Source of the DNA: Roseiarcus sp963820795
Lineage (GTDB): Bacteria > Pseudomonadota > Alphaproteobacteria > Rhizobiales > Beijerinckiaceae
Length of the DNA stretch: 64,000 bases
Direction of reading: 5' to 3'
NCBI GenBank assembly: GCA_963820795.1
Contig: CAWGBJ010000009.1
Span: forward strand, 186,001-250,000
Of the stretch, positions 62,009-64,000 are shown piece after piece. The notes under the pieces are model-generated. The model was not told the DNA's origin and did no database searches. It was given only the letters and a program-made list of their open reading frames with translations. The position numbers and the translations under genes are program-made. Position 1 is the first letter of the stretch, and each line of letters opens with the position of its first letter.

Positions 62009-62130
62009 TGGTTTCGATCGGGCAGACTCGTGTCCGTCACCCGCGGGCTTGACCCGCGGGTCCATGGATCGCCGGGTCAAGCCCGGCAATGACGGATCCG
62101 GATGGGTCAACCTGATCGGAACCCGCGCTA
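62009..62130 (-). repeat. REP-type palindromic repeat copy 3 (uninterrupted)
   Basis: Read on the minus strand it starts TAGCGCGGGTTCCGATCAGG and continues through both palindromes to GGGTGACGGACACGAGTCTG, matching copy 1 on both sides of the intron. It shows the pre-insertion state of the intron target. Its first three bases supply the TAG stop of the aspartyl-protease-like gene next to it. Confidence 0.87.
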
Positions 62131-63210
62131 GAGCGGCGGAACACGGAAGCCGATACGTCCTGCTGTCTCATCGTAGAGATAGTCTGCGCCGGCCAAGACG
62201 TTCCTGCCGGTATTGATGCCGTGGCCCATGCGCCATTCGACTTGCGATGGCGCCATCGGCTGGCTCGCATCTCCGGTGACGAACCCATATTGCAGCGCCG
62301 GTTCGAGTCCAGGGTCCGCCGGCGGCGCCGATAGGCTTACCTTGACGCCGTCGGGGACTGAGGAACCGCTGGCCAATTCGGGCGGGGCGCTGCCGGCGCC
62401 GACCCAGAGGATCATCGCCTTGATGCCGGTATCGACCAGGATCGGCAGATTGACCGCGAATCCATTGGGGCTGAAGGGGGCAGACAAGGCGACGCTTCCG
62501 AGGGGTTGCCGCCAATCCGCAGCCGAGTCGTTGCGGTCGAGCGCGATGAAGGCGAAACCCGCCGTGTTCGCCGCGGTGAGGCCGACATCGACGCCCCGCG
62601 TGCTGACGATGTAGCCGTCGTTCAGGCGCTCTCCGTGGTCGCTCATGTGCAGGAGCGGGTTCCGCGCCGGTCCGCCATCGGCGTGTCCGTCGATCCCGAA
62701 GCCGATGCCGAAAACGCCGCCATCGAAATCGACCGGCCTGTCGACCGCGAAAACTTCGACCTGCGCGACCGGATAGTCCCCCGTTCCATCCCAATCGGCC
62801 GGCACGCCGAGAACGACAGGAACTTTGACCCACTGACCCCAGTAAGTCTTGCCACTGCTGACGTATTGGAACTTGATGTCTTGAGAGGGGTCGAATTGCT
62901 GAAAATCCGGGCCAAGCGCCGACCTCGGCGTCAGGATGCCGACCGACCCCGTATCGAGGAGAAAGGCATGCGGCGCACCGCCGCCCAGCGTCGCCCTCAC
63001 GCGCAACCCGGCCGCCAGGCTCGATCCTGACGTGAAAGGGACATGAGTGCTCGCCTGGTTCGTCTCGGGCATCGGCGCCTCCCGCGCTTCATCCGCCATC
63101 GCCGAAAGGGCGCCAACGGCGGCGAATGCGGCCGCAGCGCTGCTTAACGATGCACCAGGCGGTTGGCTGAACTGTGCTCGCGTTTTCCGTTGCCATTGAT
63201 AAAGGCTCAA
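62128..63210 (-). CDS. Secreted aspartyl-protease-like protein, unknown function
   Basis: Up to 360 residues. An Ala-rich hydrophobic stretch ending AMADEA suggests a signal peptide, but the start is uncertain (TTG 63210 is the upstream limit). Two Asp-Thr-Gly motifs, AFLLDTGSVGI and PILVDTGIKAM, lie about 160 residues apart, as the two catalytic lobes do in pepsin-like proteases; bilobal pepsin-like enzymes are uncommon in bacteria. The rest resembles no family I know. The stop codon is the first triplet of a REP repeat, so the C-terminus may have been changed by the repeat insertion. Confidence 0.65.
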   Translation of the reverse strand: MSLYQWQRKTRAQFSQPPGASLSSAAAAFAAVGALSAMADEAREAPMPETNQASTHVPFTSGSSLAAGLRVRATLGGGAPHAFLLDTGSVGILTPRSALGPDFQQFDPSQDIKFQYVSSGKTYWGQWVKVPVVLGVPADWDGTGDYPVAQVEVFAVDRPVDFDGGVFGIGFGIDGHADGGPARNPLLHMSDHGERLNDGYIVSTRGVDVGLTAANTAGFAFIALDRNDSAADWRQPLGSVALSAPFSPNGFAVNLPILVDTGIKAMILWVGAGSAPPELASGSSVPDGVKVSLSAPPADPGLEPALQYGFVTGDASQPMAPSQVEWRMGHGINTGRNVLAGADYLYDETAGRIGFRVPPL

Positions 63211-63212
63211 CC

Positions 63213-63251
63213 GTCATTGCGAGAAGCGGAGCGACGAAGCAATCCATGCTG
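63213..63251. repeat. GTCATTGCGAG-type repeat fragment
   Basis: GTCATTGCGAGAAGCGGAGC then GACGAAGCAATCCATGC, a half unit of the family at 22371, 48026 and 63325. Confidence 0.65.
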
Positions 63252-63324
63252 CGGCTCTGCGGCGGCATCGATAGCTTTCCCCCCCGCGCTTTGACCCCGG
63301 GTTCTGACGACCAACGGGGGCGCC

Positions 63325-63424
63325 GTCATTGCGAGGATGCCGAGCGAAGCGCGTGGGACGAACCAATCCATGCCCGTAGGGCGCAGGGCGTGGATTGCTT
63401 GTGCCCTGCGGGCCTCGCAATGAC
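63325..63424. repeat. GTCATTGCGAG-type palindromic repeat
   Basis: Starts GTCATTGCGAGGATGCCGAG and ends CTCGCAATGAC, with the core GGATTGCTTGTG. Fourth member of the family in the window. Confidence 0.8.
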
Positions 63425-63437
63425 CGCAAGAGGCCGG

Positions 63438-63537
63438 TCACATCGTCACCTCGATCACTTTTGTCGTGTCGGCGCCGAAAATGTCGATTACCTTGACCGC
63501 GATGGCGCAGCGGCCCTTGCGGTCGTAGGTGTGCGGC
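63438..63537 (-). pseudogene. Fragment of a DNA methyltransferase C-terminus
   Basis: In a minus-strand frame other than that of DUF2442, the sequence reads TYDRKGRCAIAVKVIDIFG, followed by ADTTKVIEVTM and a stop at 63438. This resembles the C-terminal end of large adenine-specific DNA methyltransferases (the IAVKV-D-FG-D-KV-EV pattern). No start or upstream domains are present; it is a remnant joined to the DUF2442 gene. Assignment from memory of the motif. Confidence 0.45.
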
Positions 63538-63838
63538 GCTGGTCAGTTCCAGGGTTCGGTCGCGCCGCGAGGCGGAGCTCCCCGGCCTCGCGCATCTCGG
63601 CGTAGAGGGCTGAAGGGGCATAGTCATAGCCGTTGGGCCAGGTCGGCACGCCGGCCTCGACGAACACCCGGCTGAAAAAAGCGGGGTCCTTGAGCGGCGC
63701 GGCCATCGGTCCGGTGCGAGCCGCAAGTCTGCTCAAGTCGGCGACGCCCTCGCTGCCCTCGCTGAACCGCACCCAGAGGCGAAACGCCTCCATCGGTTTG
63801 ACTTTCACGACGTCCACCATCGGATATTCAGTCGTCAT
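63488..63838 (-). CDS. DUF2442 protein
   Basis: 116 residues as read. The core, VDVVKVKPMEAFRLWVRFSE, then GVADLSRLAARTGPM and VPTWPNGYDYAPSALYAEM, is DUF2442, a small domain often next to toxin-antitoxin-type or DUF4160 genes. The last ~22 residues (Arg/Thr/Ala-rich) are read in the wrong frame of a methyltransferase remnant, so the native stop was probably lost. Confidence 0.75.
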   Translation of the reverse strand: MTTEYPMVDVVKVKPMEAFRLWVRFSEGSEGVADLSRLAARTGPMAAPLKDPAFFSRVFVEAGVPTWPNGYDYAPSALYAEMREAGELRLAARPNPGTDQRRTPTTARAAAPSRSR

Positions 63839-64000
63839 CGGGTCCCGGAATCCTTTCGAGCGGCTGGTCGGCGCGGGCGCGGGCGCAATTCTCCTCCAGT
63901 TGGCTCCGATGCGCCAGAAAGCTTATGAAGAGTTAAAGGCCTGGGCCGTACGCAGCGGTCAAGCCTCGCCACAAGGGAGCACGCAGGCGGTTGGGCTCGA
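63839..64000. other. Window end; nothing identified
   Basis: 162 bases with no repeat or supported ORF. A DUF2442 partner gene (commonly DUF4160) would be expected upstream of DUF2442, but no such motif is visible here. Confidence 0.4.

Noticed and set aside
22371..63424. GTCATTGCGAG repeats as a CRISPR array
   Set aside because: Copies are scattered tens of kb apart, palindromic, and without regular spacers.
1..64000. tRNA, rRNA, prophage or integrase genes
   Set aside because: No cloverleaf, rRNA or integrase signature recognised anywhere in the window.

Overview
The window is high-GC DNA from an alphaproteobacterium, most likely a member of the Hyphomicrobiales (Rhizobiales). The evidence is a GapR/DUF2312 nucleoid protein, cobO/cobQ in the alphaproteobacterial arrangement, alpha-type gene repertoires, and dispersed palindromic repeats of the 'GTCATTGCGAG' and 'GGGCTTGACCC' kinds. 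It is a chromosomal patchwork of metabolic and transport operons separated by repeat-rich intergenic DNA. No rRNA, tRNA, CRISPR array or prophage was recognised.

Layout. 1-1.9 kb: cobalamin genes cobO-cobQ (minus; cobQ runs off the edge). 2.1-4.5 kb: a long structured dispersed repeat, then a 1.86-kb group II intron inserted inside a REP-type palindrome. 4.7-5.7 kb: a small membrane protein and an NTF2-like protein. 6.0-16.1 kb: a tightly coupled five-gene run, comprising a ferritin-like protein (frameshifted as read), a LodA-like protein with a candidate cysteine-tryptophylquinone (CTQ) site, a radical SAM/SPASM enzyme, a LodB/QhpG-like flavoprotein, and a giant SAM-cyclase-ATPase-TPR protein. 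16.2-17.2 kb: a divergent thioesterase/MarR pair with an operator-like palindrome. 17.5-22.3 kb: a sugar-type ABC transporter with a methylthioribose-kinase-like gene. 22.4-25.8 kb: a broken NADH dehydrogenase, a second copy of the long repeat, gapR, and a phosphoribosyltransferase. 26.1-30.3 kb: a polyamine/opine-type ABC importer. 30.5-31.1 kb: a GIY-YIG gene split by a 270-bp MITE-like element. 31.3-41.4 kb: dihydropyrimidinase, acyl-CoA dehydrogenase, three SDRs, a TPR protein, two related hypothetical proteins, a YjbR protein and an MFS carrier. 41.6-52.0 kb: an acyl-CoA catabolic cluster made of biotin-dependent carboxylase subunits, enoyl-CoA hydratase, BKACE, acyl-CoA dehydrogenase, GST and two acyl-CoA ligases. 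52.6-59.8 kb: polysaccharide genes, including an unusual fusion of two 'sporadic carbohydrate cluster' families. 60.1-63.8 kb: an EamA transporter, N-formylglutamate amidohydrolase, an aspartyl-protease-like secreted protein and a DUF2442 protein.

How the parts fit. The 6-16 kb run looks like a protein-derived quinone cofactor system: the LodA-like protein would be the substrate whose Cys and Trp are crosslinked, with the flavoprotein and perhaps the radical SAM enzyme as maturases. The 41-50 kb run reads as a pathway in which an acid is activated to its CoA ester, dehydrogenated, hydrated, carboxylated and cleaved.

Caution on sequence quality. At least 17 single-base frameshifts break otherwise well-conserved genes. 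They are strongly biased to one-base insertions, and eleven fall between 41.6 and 46.8 kb. I read most of them as probable base-calling or assembly errors, but a local decay event cannot be excluded from the sequence alone.
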